Origin: Streptosporangium sp. NBC_01495
GTDB taxonomy: Bacteria > Actinomycetota > Actinomycetes > Streptosporangiales > Streptosporangiaceae
Assembly: GCF_036250735.1 (NCBI RefSeq)
Contig: NZ_CP109430.1
Coordinates: forward strand, 8,742,001-8,806,000
Reading direction: 5' to 3'
Length of the DNA: 64,000 bases
Shown: positions 36,122 to 45,137 of the stretch, in pieces
How the letters are laid out: each line of letters opens with the position of its first letter
How positions within the stretch are numbered: position 1 is the stretch's first letter
Notes under the pieces: generated by a model
Seen by the model: the letters and a program-made list of their open reading frames with translations, nothing else
What the model was told of the DNA's origin: nothing
Database searches by the model: none
Made by a program: the position numbers and the translations under genes

Positions 36122-37288
36122 GTGAATCTCGACGCATTCCTGGAACTCCTGACCCCGCGCGGCCAGGAGGCCCTGGGCGCGGCGGCCGAGACCGCCGCCG
36201 ACGACCCGGTGGCGGCGGTCACGAGGTTAAGGAAGATCTACGATGCGGACCTGACCTCCGCGGCGCTCACGCAGGCCACGCTCCGGCTGCGCGCGAGGGA
36301 GAAGTTCGGGGCCGACGCCGATCTCATGTACTTCACCCGGACCGGCCTGGAGCAGGCCACCCGCCGCGAGGTCGCCGACCACAGGGCGCGGCGCGTCCCC
36401 GCGGGCTCGCGGGTCGCCGACGTCTGCTGCGGCATCGGCGGCGACCTCCTCGCCCTGGCCAGGGCCGGGTGCTCCGTCGAGGCCGTCGACACCGACCCGC
36501 TCACCGCCGCGGTCGCCCGGGCCAACGCGGACGCCCTGGGCTTCGGCGACCGGGTCTCGGTCCGTGCCGCCGACGCCTCCACCCTGGACCCGGCCGCCTT
36601 CGACGTCCTGTTCGCCGACCCCGCGCGCCGTACGGCGCGGGGCAGGACCTTCGACCCGATGGGGTACTCACCGCCCTGGCCCGCCGTGCTGGAGATGGTG
36701 GCCCGAGCCGGGGCCGCCTGTCTGAAGGTCGCCCCCGGGATCCCGTACGAGTTCGTCCCCGAGGGCGCGGAGGCCGAGTGGGTCTCGTACAAGGGCGACG
36801 TCAAGGAGGCCGTGATCTGGTGCGGCACGCTGGCGGGCGAGACGGCGCGCAGGGCCACGATCCTGCCGTCCGGGGCCACGATGACGCCCGACCCCGCCCT
36901 CGGCGATCCCGACACCGGCCCCGCGGGCCGCTACATCTACGAGCCGGACGGCGCGGCGATCCGCGCCCACCTGGTCGCGGAGATCGCCGCGGCGGTCGGC
37001 GGGCGCCTGCTCGACCCGCAGATCGCCTACATCACCAGCGACGCCGCGACGCCGACGCCGTGGGCGTCGCGGTACGAGGTCCACGAAACGCTGCCGTTCT
37101 CGCTCAAGCGGCTACGGGCGGCGCTCCGCGAGCGCGGCGCGGGCAATGTAACGATCAAGAAGCGCGGTTCCGCGGTGGACGTCGACCGCCTCAGGAAAGA
37201 CCTCCGGCTTTCCGGCGGCGAATCCGCGGTGGTCATTCTCACCCGAATCGGCGACCGGCCATTCGCCTTCGTGTGCAGCCCCAGCTGA
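36122..37288 (+). CDS. Class I SAM-dependent methyltransferase with THUMP-like domain
   Basis: 388 residues. The SAM-binding core is VADVCCGIGGDLLALARAGC, followed by VEAVDTDPLTAAVARANA and FDVLFADPARRTARGRTFDP. The DPARR motif and the C-terminal LPFSLKRLRAALRERGAG with VTIKKRGSAVDVDRLRK fit the THUMP-like methyltransferase family conserved in actinobacteria. The substrate is not established; RNA is a reasonable guess from the C-terminal domain. The GTG start directly follows the divergent groES promoter region (about 90 bp), and no strong ribosome-binding site is visible. Confidence 0.85.
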   Translation: MNLDAFLELLTPRGQEALGAAAETAADDPVAAVTRLRKIYDADLTSAALTQATLRLRAREKFGADADLMYFTRTGLEQATRREVADHRARRVPAGSRVADVCCGIGGDLLALARAGCSVEAVDTDPLTAAVARANADALGFGDRVSVRAADASTLDPAAFDVLFADPARRTARGRTFDPMGYSPPWPAVLEMVARAGAACLKVAPGIPYEFVPEGAEAEWVSYKGDVKEAVIWCGTLAGETARRATILPSGATMTPDPALGDPDTGPAGRYIYEPDGAAIRAHLVAEIAAAVGGRLLDPQIAYITSDAATPTPWASRYEVHETLPFSLKRLRAALRERGAGNVTIKKRGSAVDVDRLRKDLRLSGGESAVVILTRIGDRPFAFVCSPS

Positions 37289-37502
37289 CCGGCGGATCGG
37301 CCCTGTCTGACCAGCCAAAATAGTCAATTCTTCCAACCAACCGGCAATTCCTCTCTTTTAATCTCGCTGCCGGAAAACCTTGATCCAGGGGCTAAGGTTG
37401 CCGGGCGGGAGTTCTCTCTCGCCTGCGGTTTCATCTCGTTCATCGGCAAATACCATCAAATCCAACCGCGCGGCTGAGCGTCGGCGAGTGAAGGAGCTCT
37501 CG

Positions 37503-38792
37503 GTGGATCACTCCGACCACACCCTGCTCCAGGCAGGCAGCCAGACCGCCATCTCCGACCGGATGCGCGAGCTCCTCGCCCGCGCGGCACAGGACCACGT
37601 CTACGAGCAGCGGACCCAGGGCGCCGTGCTCGACGAGATCCGGCAGCGCCTGGAGGGCATGGAGTGGCTGCTGCGCGAGGTCAGGGAGCGCGAGATCGGC
37701 GGGCTGAACGGCACGCTGGAGTCCGTCCACGGGCGGCTGGACGACATCGCCGCCCGCCCGCCCTCCTGGGCCGAGGGCCTGGCTCAGCACGTCGAGGCGG
37801 TACGCGACCACGTCGACACCGTCGGCGAGCGGGTCGACTCCCTCGGCCGCCGCGTCGACACCGTCCGTGACCGGGTCACCCCCCTCGGCGAGCTGCCGAG
37901 CCTCTGGACCGACCTCGGCGCCGTGGGCGAGAGCGTGGACGAGGCGCTCACCCGCCTGCGGGCGATCTCGGACGGCACCCAGGGCCTCGACGAGCAGGTG
38001 CGGCAGCTGGCCGAGCACCTCGGCAGGCTCCAGGCCGACATGGGCATCGCGGCGCACCGGTTCAGCCGCCTGGACAGGGCCGTGGCCGACCTCTCCCAGC
38101 GCACCGGGCGCGTTGAGGCGGGGATGCTCGACCTGGCGGCGAGCGTCCAGCAGACCGTCGGCACGGCCACCGACCGGATGCTCGCCGCCGTCGAGCAGGT
38201 CAACGGCAAGGTGGATCTGGTGAGCGGCAGGATCGAGCAGGTGGGCGCCAGGGTCGACCTGGTCGTGCCGAGGATCGACGAGCGCGCCGCCGCCGTCGAG
38301 AGCCGCATCGACAGCCGCATCGACCGGCTGGACGGCCATCGCATGGCGTCCGGCGGCCGCTTCGACACCCTCGACGAGCGCCTCGACGACATCGAGGGCC
38401 GCCTCACCGGCCGGATGGACGTCATCGACTCCAGGCTGTCCACGCTGGACGGGCACGCGGAGAAGTCCGCCGAGCGCCTGGAGAGCCTGGACGAGCGCCT
38501 GGAGGACCTGCCCGCCATCCTCGGCGTCGGCGCGCTCATCGGCGTTCAGACCGACGAGCAGCGCGAGCGCTTCGACTCCCTGGACGAGCGCGTCATCAGG
38601 GCCGAGGCCGCGCTGGCCCCCCTCGCCGAGACGCTCCGCGCCCTGCCCGACCGCGACCAGCTCTCCGAGGCCCTGAGCGAGACCGTGGAGCCCGCGCACA
38701 CCGACCTCACCCGCCGCCTGGGCGCCCTGGAGGAGACCATGCTGGCCCTGGCCGAGGCGCTGCTCCGCCCCACCAGGGCCGACAAGGACTGA
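37503..38792 (+). CDS. Coiled-coil repeat protein of unknown function
   Basis: 429 residues from a GTG with AAGGAG 7 nt upstream; the frame stays open to 37380. Almost the whole protein is predicted helix with heptad-like periodicity and recurring blocks such as VDTVGERVDSLGRRVDTVRD, DERLDDIEGRLTGRMDVIDS and AEKSAERLESLDERLEDL. It resembles apolipoprotein-like or tropomyosin-like coiled coils found in actinobacteria. No signal peptide or membrane segment is seen, so it is probably cytoplasmic. Role unknown; a scaffold or DNA/cell-pole function is possible. Its last 41 bp are duplicated just after the stop. Confidence 0.75.
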   Translation: MDHSDHTLLQAGSQTAISDRMRELLARAAQDHVYEQRTQGAVLDEIRQRLEGMEWLLREVREREIGGLNGTLESVHGRLDDIAARPPSWAEGLAQHVEAVRDHVDTVGERVDSLGRRVDTVRDRVTPLGELPSLWTDLGAVGESVDEALTRLRAISDGTQGLDEQVRQLAEHLGRLQADMGIAAHRFSRLDRAVADLSQRTGRVEAGMLDLAASVQQTVGTATDRMLAAVEQVNGKVDLVSGRIEQVGARVDLVVPRIDERAAAVESRIDSRIDRLDGHRMASGGRFDTLDERLDDIEGRLTGRMDVIDSRLSTLDGHAEKSAERLESLDERLEDLPAILGVGALIGVQTDEQRERFDSLDERVIRAEAALAPLAETLRALPDRDQLSEALSETVEPAHTDLTRRLGALEETMLALAEALLRPTRADKD

Positions 38793-38847
38793 CCCCCGAG
38801 GGTTTCGCCGAGGCGCCGCTCCACCCCGCCAGGGGCGACGAGGACTG
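38751..38847. repeat. Duplicated 3' end of the coiled-coil gene
   Basis: 38751-38791 and 38807-38847 are related 41-bp copies (start GCCGAGGCGC, end GACTG) with a few mismatches and a 56-bp period. The first copy is the coding end; the second is noncoding. Confidence 0.75.
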
Positions 38848-38912
38848 CCACCCCGGGCCACGCCCGCCCCCCGGGGGCCCGCGCTCGGGCCTCGGACGGA
38901 GTACGGACGCCG

Positions 38913-39542
38913 TCAGCCGATGCGCGCGGCGCCGGCCGGGTGGCTCCCCGGGTCTTCGACGACCCTCGCCTCGCGGCACAGGTTGCCCCGGACCACGTAG
39001 AGCAGGGACGACAGCTCGTCGGTCTGCTCGTCCGTCAGCCCCTGGGTCATCCGGCGGTGCATCTCGGCGAGGACCCGGTCGACCTCGGGGCGGAGCGCGT
39101 GTCCCCTGGGCGTGATGTCGACGATGCTGATCCGCCGGTTGGCGGGGTCGGGCCTGCGGCTGACGAACCCGCTACGCTCCAGGCGCTGCAGGGTCTTGGT
39201 CATGGTGGAGACGTCGACACCGACGATCTTCGCCAGGGCGTTCTGCGACTGGGGGCCGTTGTCCCACAGGGCGCCCATCACGCGCTCCTGGCCTGGATAG
39301 AGGTCGATCTCCCCGAGGAGGCTGGCGAGCAGCACGCGGTGGCCGCGGGCCGCGTAGGCCATCAGGCAGTTGAGGTCGTTGTCGTATTCGCCGCAGTCCT
39401 TGGCCGCGTCGCCCCAGTCCTTGGCCGCGTCGCACGCCCCGGCCGTCTCCCCCTCAGCGGCGCCTTCGTGGGTCACGCCTTCGTGGGTCACGGCGCACTC
39501 TTCGGTCGCGTCGCGCTCGTCGTCGATCAGCGGCTCCGCCAT
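38913..39542 (-). CDS. MarR family transcriptional regulator
   Basis: 209 residues from the ATG at 39542 (AAGGA 8 nt upstream). The winged helix-turn-helix covers about 95-170: YPGQERVMGALWDNGPQSQN, VGVDVSTMTKTLQRLERSGF and RRPDPANRRISIVDITPRG (wing). The 60-residue N-terminal extension is unusual. It is acidic with short duplications (VTHEGVTHEGA, AAKDWGDAAKDCG) and several Cys, which could take part in redox sensing (inference). It diverges from an Old Yellow Enzyme gene across a perfect inverted repeat that is its probable operator. Confidence 0.88.
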   Translation of the reverse strand: MAEPLIDDERDATEECAVTHEGVTHEGAAEGETAGACDAAKDWGDAAKDCGEYDNDLNCLMAYAARGHRVLLASLLGEIDLYPGQERVMGALWDNGPQSQNALAKIVGVDVSTMTKTLQRLERSGFVSRRPDPANRRISIVDITPRGHALRPEVDRVLAEMHRRMTQGLTDEQTDELSSLLYVVRGNLCREARVVEDPGSHPAGAARIG

Positions 39543-39608
39543 GTTCAGGTCCTTCCGTTCTCCCCCGAGACTACCGCTTGCATGTTGGCCGACCAAGTTG
39601 TAGAACTA

Positions 39609-39641
39609 TTTATTGGCTAGCCAAGTTGGTCAGCCAATAAA
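39609..39641. promoter_or_regulatory. Probable MarR operator
   Basis: TTTATTGGCT (39609-39618) and AGCCAATAAA (39632-39641) form a perfect 10-bp inverted repeat around 13 nt. It lies between the divergent MarR and OYE starts, ending 10 bp before the OYE ATG. The arms and AT content fit MarR-family sites. Binding would block the OYE promoter or ribosome-binding site. Confidence 0.7.
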
Positions 39642-39651
39642 GGGAGTCACC

Positions 39652-40710
39652 ATGCCGTTCTCACCGTTCTCGCTAGCCGGTCTCCAGTTGCCCAACCGCC
39701 TGGTGATGGCGCCCATGACACGCTCGCGGTCCTACGTCGACGGGATCCCCTCGTCGCTGACCGCCCTCTACTACGCCCAGCGGGCCTCGGCGGGCCTGAT
39801 CATCACCGAGGGGGTGCAACCCAGCCAGGACGGGAAGGGCTACATGAACACTCCCGGGCTGTACACCGACGAGCAGGTGGCCGGGTGGCGTGAGGTCACC
39901 GACGCCGTCCACGCGGCGGGCGGCAGGATCTTCGCCCAGATCATGCACTCCGGCCGGATCGGTCACCCCGACAACACCGGCGCGCTGCCCATCGGGCCGT
40001 CCGCCGTACGACCGGCGGGCCAGATCTTCACGCCCTCCGGCCTGCAGGACTACCAGACCCCGCGCGAGCTGACGACCGCCCAGGTGGAGTCGGCCATCCA
40101 GGACTTCGCCGACGCCGCCGCGCGCGCCGTGGACGCGGGCTTCGAGGGAATCGAGCTGCACGGCGCCAACGGCTACCTCATCCAGCAGTTCCTGTCGCAG
40201 AACGCCAACCTGCGCGAGGACTACTTCGGCGGTTCGGTGGAGAACAGGATCCGCTTCGCCGTGGAGACCGCGCGGGCGGTCGCGGACCGGATCGGCGCCT
40301 CCAGGGTCGGCATCCGGCTCTCGCCCGGTGTCGGCGCGGGGGACCTGGTCGAGGAGGACCGGCACGAGGTCTACCCGGCGCTGGTCTCCGAGCTCGCCGG
40401 ACTCGACCTGGCCTACCTGCACCTGGTGACGGGCCCCTCCGACGACCTCAACCAGGAGATCCGCAAGTCCTGGCCGAACACCCTCATCGTCAACGACCCC
40501 TCCGTCGGGGACCCGGCGACGAGGGTCGCGCAATCGCTGGAGCGCGGCGCCGACCTGGTCGCGCTGGGCCAGTCGTTCCTGGCCAACCCCGACCTGCCGG
40601 TCCGCCTGCGCCTCGGCGCCGAGCTCAACCAGGCCGACTTCGGCTCGGCCTTCGGCGGCGACCACCGCGGCTACACCGACTACCCGGTGCTGGCCCTGCA
40701 CTCCGCCTAG
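39652..40710 (+). CDS. Old Yellow Enzyme family NADH:flavin oxidoreductase (alkene reductase)
   Basis: 352 residues. FMN-dependent TIM-barrel ene-reductase, NemA/OYE group. MAPMTRSRS at the N-terminus, QIMHSGRIGH, the HxxN pair in IELHGANGYLIQQFLSQNAN (His and Asn bind the substrate carbonyl or nitro group), and DYFGGSVENRIRF are diagnostic. It reduces activated alkenes, nitroesters or quinones with NAD(P)H in the cytoplasm. GGGAG precedes the ATG at 39652. Regulated in all likelihood by the divergent MarR protein. Confidence 0.93.
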   Translation: MPFSPFSLAGLQLPNRLVMAPMTRSRSYVDGIPSSLTALYYAQRASAGLIITEGVQPSQDGKGYMNTPGLYTDEQVAGWREVTDAVHAAGGRIFAQIMHSGRIGHPDNTGALPIGPSAVRPAGQIFTPSGLQDYQTPRELTTAQVESAIQDFADAAARAVDAGFEGIELHGANGYLIQQFLSQNANLREDYFGGSVENRIRFAVETARAVADRIGASRVGIRLSPGVGAGDLVEEDRHEVYPALVSELAGLDLAYLHLVTGPSDDLNQEIRKSWPNTLIVNDPSVGDPATRVAQSLERGADLVALGQSFLANPDLPVRLRLGAELNQADFGSAFGGDHRGYTDYPVLALHSA

Positions 40711-40815
40711 CGGAGCCGGCCGGGAGGAGCCCGCACAGCCGCCGCCCGACGGGGGCGCGACGGCCGGCGGGCACCCGCGGACGGCACACCCCGGCCCGGA
40801 CGAGGGTCGGGCCCG

Positions 40816-41847
40816 TCAGACGTGGACGGTGGTGACGGGCATCGAGGAGTCGGCGGGGATGTCCAGCCGCGAGGGCGCGATGCCGGCCGCCACCAGATCC
40901 GAGCCCAGGGCCGCCACCATGGCGCCGTTGTCCGTGCACAGCACGGGGCTGGGAACCCGCAACCGGACCCCGGCCGCGTCACAGCGCTCCTGAGCCATCG
41001 CCCGCAGCCTGGAGTTGGCCGCCACCCCACCGCCGATCAGCAGGTCCTGGACGTCGTACTTGGCGCACGCGCGCAGCGCCTTGCGGGTCAGCACGTCGAC
41101 GACGGCCTCCTGGAACGACGCCGCCACGTCGGGCACGTGGATCGACTCACCCACCTTCTCCCTGGCCTCCACCCACCGGGCCACGGCGGTCTTCAGGCCG
41201 GAGAAGGAGAAGTCGAGCGTCCCGTCGTCGTACTTGCCGCGCGGGAACGCGATGGCCGCGCCGGAGCCGTCACGGGCCACCCTGTCGATGTGCGGCCCGC
41301 CGGGGAACGGCAGGCCGAGCACCCTGGCCACCTTGTCGAACGCCTCGCCCGCGGCGTCGTCCACCGTGGACCCCAGCGAGATGACGTCCCTGGCGACGTC
41401 GGGCACCAGCAGCAGCGACGAGTGCCCGCCGGAGACCAGCATGGCGATGCAGGGCTTGGGCAGGGCCCCGTGCTCCAGCTGGTCCACCGCGACGTGGGCG
41501 GCCAGGTGGTTGACGCCGTACAGCGGCACGCCCAGGCCCAGCGAGTACGCCTTGGCGGCGGCGACGCCGACGAGCAGCGCGCCGGACAGGCCGGGCCCGG
41601 CGGTGACCGCGATCGCGTCGACGTCGGCGAAACGCAGGCCCGCCCGCTCCAGTGCCCGCTCCACGGTCGGGGTCATCGCCTCCAGGTGCGCCCTGGAGGC
41701 GACCTCGGGCACCACCCCGCCGAAGCGGGCGTGCTGCTCGACGCTGGAGGCGATGGCGTTGGCCAGCATCGTGTGCCCCCTGACGATGCCGATCCCCGTC
41801 TCGTCGCAGGAGGTCTCGATGCCCAGGACCACCGGTTCGTCACGCAT
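40816..41847 (-). CDS. tsaD: tRNA N6-adenosine threonylcarbamoyltransferase TsaD
   Basis: 343 residues. Transfers threonylcarbamoyl from TC-AMP to A37 of ANN-decoding tRNAs (t6A). The ASKHA fold and metal site are visible: [29 protein letters not shown] (HxxxH metal ligands), [10 protein letters not shown] and [14 protein letters not shown]. The ATG overlaps the 3' end of rimI by 8 bp, so translation is coupled. Works with TsaB and TsaE encoded in the same block. Confidence 0.97.
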   Translation of the reverse strand: MRDEPVVLGIETSCDETGIGIVRGHTMLANAIASSVEQHARFGGVVPEVASRAHLEAMTPTVERALERAGLRFADVDAIAVTAGPGLSGALLVGVAAAKAYSLGLGVPLYGVNHLAAHVAVDQLEHGALPKPCIAMLVSGGHSSLLLVPDVARDVISLGSTVDDAAGEAFDKVARVLGLPFPGGPHIDRVARDGSGAAIAFPRGKYDDGTLDFSFSGLKTAVARWVEAREKVGESIHVPDVAASFQEAVVDVLTRKALRACAKYDVQDLLIGGGVAANSRLRAMAQERCDAAGVRLRVPSPVLCTDNGAMVAALGSDLVAAGIAPSRLDIPADSSMPVTTVHV

Positions 41848-42292
41848 GGAGATCCTTCCTCATCATGATCGCGTCAGTGCCGTCCTCGTAGTAGCGGCGG
41901 CGCAGGCCGATCCGCTCGAACCCGAACCTGTCGTAGACGGCCTGCGCGCCCGGGTTGTCGGCGCGCACCTCCAGGAAGACCGACACGGCGCCCCTGCGGG
42001 CGGCCTCGGCCAGCAGCTCGGTCAGCATGGCGCCGCCGACACCGCTCCTGCGCCACTCGGACAGGACGGCGATGGTCTGCACGTCGGCCTGGTCCCCCGC
42101 CGCGGCGAGGCCCGCGTAGCCGACGATCGCGCCGTCGACCAGGGCCACCACGTAGTGCCTGGTCCTCGGCTGGTCGTTGAGCTCGCCGCGGAGCATGCCC
42201 TCGCTCCAGGCGTCGGCGGGGAAGGTCTTCCGCTCGACCTCCATGACCGCGGGCAGGTCGTCGGCGGTCATCTGGCGCAGCACGGCGGTCAT
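41840..42292 (-). CDS. rimI: Ribosomal protein S18-alanine N-acetyltransferase RimI
   Basis: 150 residues, GNAT fold. Acetylates the N-terminus of ribosomal protein S18, and in actinobacteria is usually encoded between tsaB and tsa[19 protein letters not shown] is the acetyl-CoA binding motif; [19 protein letters not shown] is the RimI C-terminal signature. The ATG overlaps the tsaB stop as ATGA; its own 3' end overlaps tsaD. Confidence 0.95.
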   Translation of the reverse strand: MTAVLRQMTADDLPAVMEVERKTFPADAWSEGMLRGELNDQPRTRHYVVALVDGAIVGYAGLAAAGDQADVQTIAVLSEWRRSGVGGAMLTELLAEAARRGAVSVFLEVRADNPGAQAVYDRFGFERIGLRRRYYEDGTDAIMMRKDLHA

Positions 42293-42972
42293 GTGGAGAC
42301 CCGCTTGGGCGCCGAGGGCACCTTGGCGTCGGGGCGGCGCAGGTAGATCGGGCGAGGCGGGCCGAGCACGGGGTGGGTGTCGCTCTCCACGGCCTCGTGG
42401 ACGCCCGGCTCGCCGAGCAGGGAGGCGGCGAGCGCCGCCATCGCGCCCGCGTGGGGATACTCCGGCGCGTCCGGCAGCCGGGAGGCGCCGACGACCTCGG
42501 CGTACATCCGCGCGCCCGCGCCGACCAGCGGGAGCTCGCCGGGCAGATCCTGGGGCCGGTCCACCGCGGGACCCGACAGCCGGGTGCGCGTGTCCCGGTA
42601 GTGACCCCAGAACACCTCCTTGCGCCGGGCGTCGGTGGCCACCAGGAACGGCCCGGTCAGCCCGCTGCCGTACGCGAGCGCGTCGAGGGTGCACACGCCG
42701 TACGCCGGGACGCCCAGCGTCGTCGCGAGGGCCTGGGCGGTCACCAGGCCGACCCGGAGCCCGGTGTAGGGGCCGGGCCCCGACCCCGCGACGACGGCGG
42801 TGACGTCGCGGAGCGAGGCTCCGGCCTCCCGCAGGACCGTCTCGATCGTGGGCACGAGCAGCTCACCGTGGCGGCGCGCGTCGATCGTCGTCGACTCGGC
42901 GAGGACCCTCTCACCGTCGTGCAGAGCTGCGGTGACGGCGGGGGTGGCGGTGTCAAAGGCCAGGACCAGCAC
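42289..42972 (-). CDS. tsaB: tRNA threonylcarbamoyladenosine biosynthesis protein TsaB
   Basis: 227 residues. Scaffold partner of TsaD in t6A synthesis. MLVLAFDTATPAVTAALHDG at the N-terminus and GSGPGPYTGLRVGLVTAQAL are typical of the degenerate ASKHA fold. It starts the tightly overlapping tsaB-rimI-tsaD operon. In many actinobacteria tsaE precedes tsaB directly; here a sortase and a lipoprotein gene intervene. The 211 bp upstream (42973-43183) are very GC-rich and show no gene. Confidence 0.95.
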   Translation of the reverse strand: MLVLAFDTATPAVTAALHDGERVLAESTTIDARRHGELLVPTIETVLREAGASLRDVTAVVAGSGPGPYTGLRVGLVTAQALATTLGVPAYGVCTLDALAYGSGLTGPFLVATDARRKEVFWGHYRDTRTRLSGPAVDRPQDLPGELPLVGAGARMYAEVVGASRLPDAPEYPHAGAMAALAASLLGEPGVHEAVESDTHPVLGPPRPIYLRRPDAKVPSAPKRVST

Positions 42973-43183
42973 GAACAGTTAGCCTATCCCGTCCCGCGAG
43001 GGCTCAGGGGCGGTCCCCCCGCGCGGACCCCCCGGACGGGCGCCGTACCCCGGGGCGGAGCGCGGTTCGGGGCGAGCACGGCCCAGGGCCGGGCGGCTCG
43101 AGGAGGGCACGGTGCGGGACTGGGCGCGGCTCAGGGCGGGCCCACGAGCGGGGGGCGGGGGTCGCTCGCCGGACGGGCGGGGC

Positions 43184-43744
43184 TCAGGTCTTGACCAGGG
43201 TGGCATAGACGATGAGGTTGTCGCGGTACTCGTTGCTGTCCCAGTCGAAGACCCCGCCGCAGGTGATCAGCCGGAGGCCGTCCTCAAGATAGACCTTGTC
43301 GGCCGGGAACCGGTTCTTGCTGATCTGCTCGATCGTGTCCACCCGGTACTGGGCGACCTTGCCGTCGCTGCGCACGACCTTGATGACCTGCCCCTCCCGC
43401 ATGTCCTTGAGCTTGTAGAAGACCGCGGGCGCGGTCTTGGTGTCCACGTGGCCGAGGATCACCGCGGACCCCTCGTCGCCGGGGACCGCGCTGTCCTTGA
43501 CCCAGCCCGCGACGTTCGGCTTCTCGTACGGCGGCAGATCGACCCGGCCGTCCGTCACGCCGAGCCTCATCAGGGGCGCCTTGATCCCCAGGGACGGGAT
43601 GTCGATGCGGCTGGGCACGATCGAGGCGCGGGCGGGCGCCTTCTCCTCCTCGACGTCGCCGCCCCTGTTGCCGAACGCGACCATGACGGCACCGGTGATG
43701 ACTCCGGCCAGGACGATCCTGGACCAGCGGATGGAATCGGCCAT
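43184..43744 (-). CDS. Class F sortase
   Basis: 186 residues. An N-terminal membrane anchor (IVLAGVITGAVMVAFG) is followed by the sortase domain. The catalytic His is in AVILGHVDT, Cys in LITCGGVFDWD and Arg in NEYRDNLIVYA. Class F sortases are actinobacterial transpeptidases attaching proteins to the cell wall or acting on special substrates. It is encoded 6 bp after the lipoprotein gene and so is probably cotranscribed and acts on it. Inserted between tsaE and tsaB. Confidence 0.9.
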   Translation of the reverse strand: MADSIRWSRIVLAGVITGAVMVAFGNRGGDVEEEKAPARASIVPSRIDIPSLGIKAPLMRLGVTDGRVDLPPYEKPNVAGWVKDSAVPGDEGSAVILGHVDTKTAPAVFYKLKDMREGQVIKVVRSDGKVAQYRVDTIEQISKNRFPADKVYLEDGLRLITCGGVFDWDSNEYRDNLIVYATLVKT

Positions 43745-43750
43745 CGGGGA

Positions 43751-44419
43751 CTACGAACGGCGGCGACGCACGACCGCGATGCCGATGCCACCGGCCAGGG
43801 CGACGGCGAGCAGGACACCGGTCGTGCCGATCGGGGCGCCCGAGTCGTTGGGGCCTCCGGCGGCGGTGCCGCCGCCGCCCGTACCCGGCGCCTCGGTGCT
43901 GATGATCGTCCTGGTCGGCTTGGAGGTGCGGCCGGGGGTGGGAGTGGAGCTCGGCTCGGTGTCGGCCACGATCCTGAGGTTGGCCTTGCCGGTGTCGTTG
44001 GTCCCCTCGCACCTGGCGTTGACCTCGTGGACCCCGGCGGCGGTGCCCTCGGCGACGGTGGCCTGACCGCGGACCCACGGGCGCGGCGCCGGGGTCGCGG
44101 TCGAGGCGGGGTCGGGCGTGGGCGTCGCGAGGATCGGGTCGAGGGTCACCGGGGTGCGGAAGATCCGGGAGGACGCGGTGCCGCGATGCTCGGGACCGCC
44201 CTGCGGGATCGGGCAGTTGGCCAGGATCCACACCTTCTGCCCGGCCTTGGCGCGGGCCGGCTGGAGCTGGACCTCGATGTCCTGCCGGCTGATGCCGGAC
44301 TCGGGCGGAGTTGGGGTGGGAGTGCCCGTCGGATTGCCGGCGTCGGCGTCAGCCGAGCACCCGACCAACCCGAAAAGGACGATGGCTCCCAGAACCGCGA
44401 CACGCTTGACGCTTGGCAC
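43751..44419 (-). CDS. Lipoprotein with C-terminal membrane anchor/sorting-like tail
   Basis: 222 residues. The N-terminus is a lipoprotein signal (VLGAIVLFGLVGC, lipobox Cys 21). The C-terminus is SGAPIGTTGVLLAVALAGGI followed by VRRRRS, i.e. a polar motif, a hydrophobic helix and a positive tail as in sortase substrates, but without a clear LPxTG. The middle has a beta-rich segment (QLQPARAKAGQKVWILANCP) between Pro/Thr-rich linkers. Its gene lies 6 bp upstream of the class F sortase gene. It is likely the sortase partner or substrate; having both anchors is unusual. Confidence 0.75.
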   Translation of the reverse strand: MPSVKRVAVLGAIVLFGLVGCSADADAGNPTGTPTPTPPESGISRQDIEVQLQPARAKAGQKVWILANCPIPQGGPEHRGTASSRIFRTPVTLDPILATPTPDPASTATPAPRPWVRGQATVAEGTAAGVHEVNARCEGTNDTGKANLRIVADTEPSSTPTPGRTSKPTRTIISTEAPGTGGGGTAAGGPNDSGAPIGTTGVLLAVALAGGIGIAVVRRRRS

Positions 44420-44588
44420 CGTCGAACTCCACTTCGCCCTCCGGCCGACGACCCTCGCCCGGCACGATTTCCCACCTGTTCCCCATTAAACATGGGCAAA
44501 CCCGCCAGAGTCGATCATCACGCCTGACGATCTAGACCAATGGGGCGTAGTGCCAGCGTGCCAGGATTTCCCCGTCTTCGTAGGCACA

Positions 44589-45041
44589 TCAGATGACACC
44601 GTCCCAACGCGGCCCGACTCCCCTGAGGGTCACGGTCCGCTCCTCGCCGGGCTCACCGGACGCGCCCCTGCCGATGAGGATCTCCAGCCGGTCGTCGGCG
44701 AGCCCCTCCACCAGGCCCTCGCCCCACTCCACGACCGTCACCGACTCCTCCAGCGAGGCGTCCAGATCCAGGTCGTCGACCTCCAGATCGCCCCCCAGGC
44801 GGTAGGCGTCGGCGTGGACCAGCGCCGGGCCTCCCGAGAGCGAGGGGTGCACCCGGGCGATGACGAAGGTCGGCGAGGTGATCGGGCCGCGCACCTTGAG
44901 CCCCTCGGCGATCCCCTGCACCAGGGTCGTCTTGCCCGCGCCCAGCGGACCCGACAGCACCGCCAGGTCTCCCGGGCGCAACAGCGCCGCCAGCTCCTCG
45001 CCCAGCTCCCGCATCTCCTCGGCGGTCGCCACGATTCTCAC
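44589..45041 (-). CDS. tsaE: tRNA threonylcarbamoyladenosine biosynthesis ATPase TsaE
   Basis: 150 residues. P-loop ATPase that drives the TsaBD complex. SGPLGAGKTTLVQGIAEGL is Walker A, and ALVHADAYRLGGDLE and VVEWGEG are family motifs. It belongs to the minus-strand run acpS-nnrD-alr-hydrolase-tsaE. The 169-bp gap after its stop separates it from the inserted lipoprotein/sortase pair. Confidence 0.96.
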   Translation of the reverse strand: MRIVATAEEMRELGEELAALLRPGDLAVLSGPLGAGKTTLVQGIAEGLKVRGPITSPTFVIARVHPSLSGGPALVHADAYRLGGDLEVDDLDLDASLEESVTVVEWGEGLVEGLADDRLEILIGRGASGEPGEERTVTLRGVGPRWDGVI

Positions 45042-45137
45042 CGCTTCGTCACTCCTGTTCGATACCTCTCGGCTGTTTCGATACCTCGCGGACCTCGGGC
45101 CCCTCGGGCCTCGAACTCACCGCACGCGTGCCCCGGC

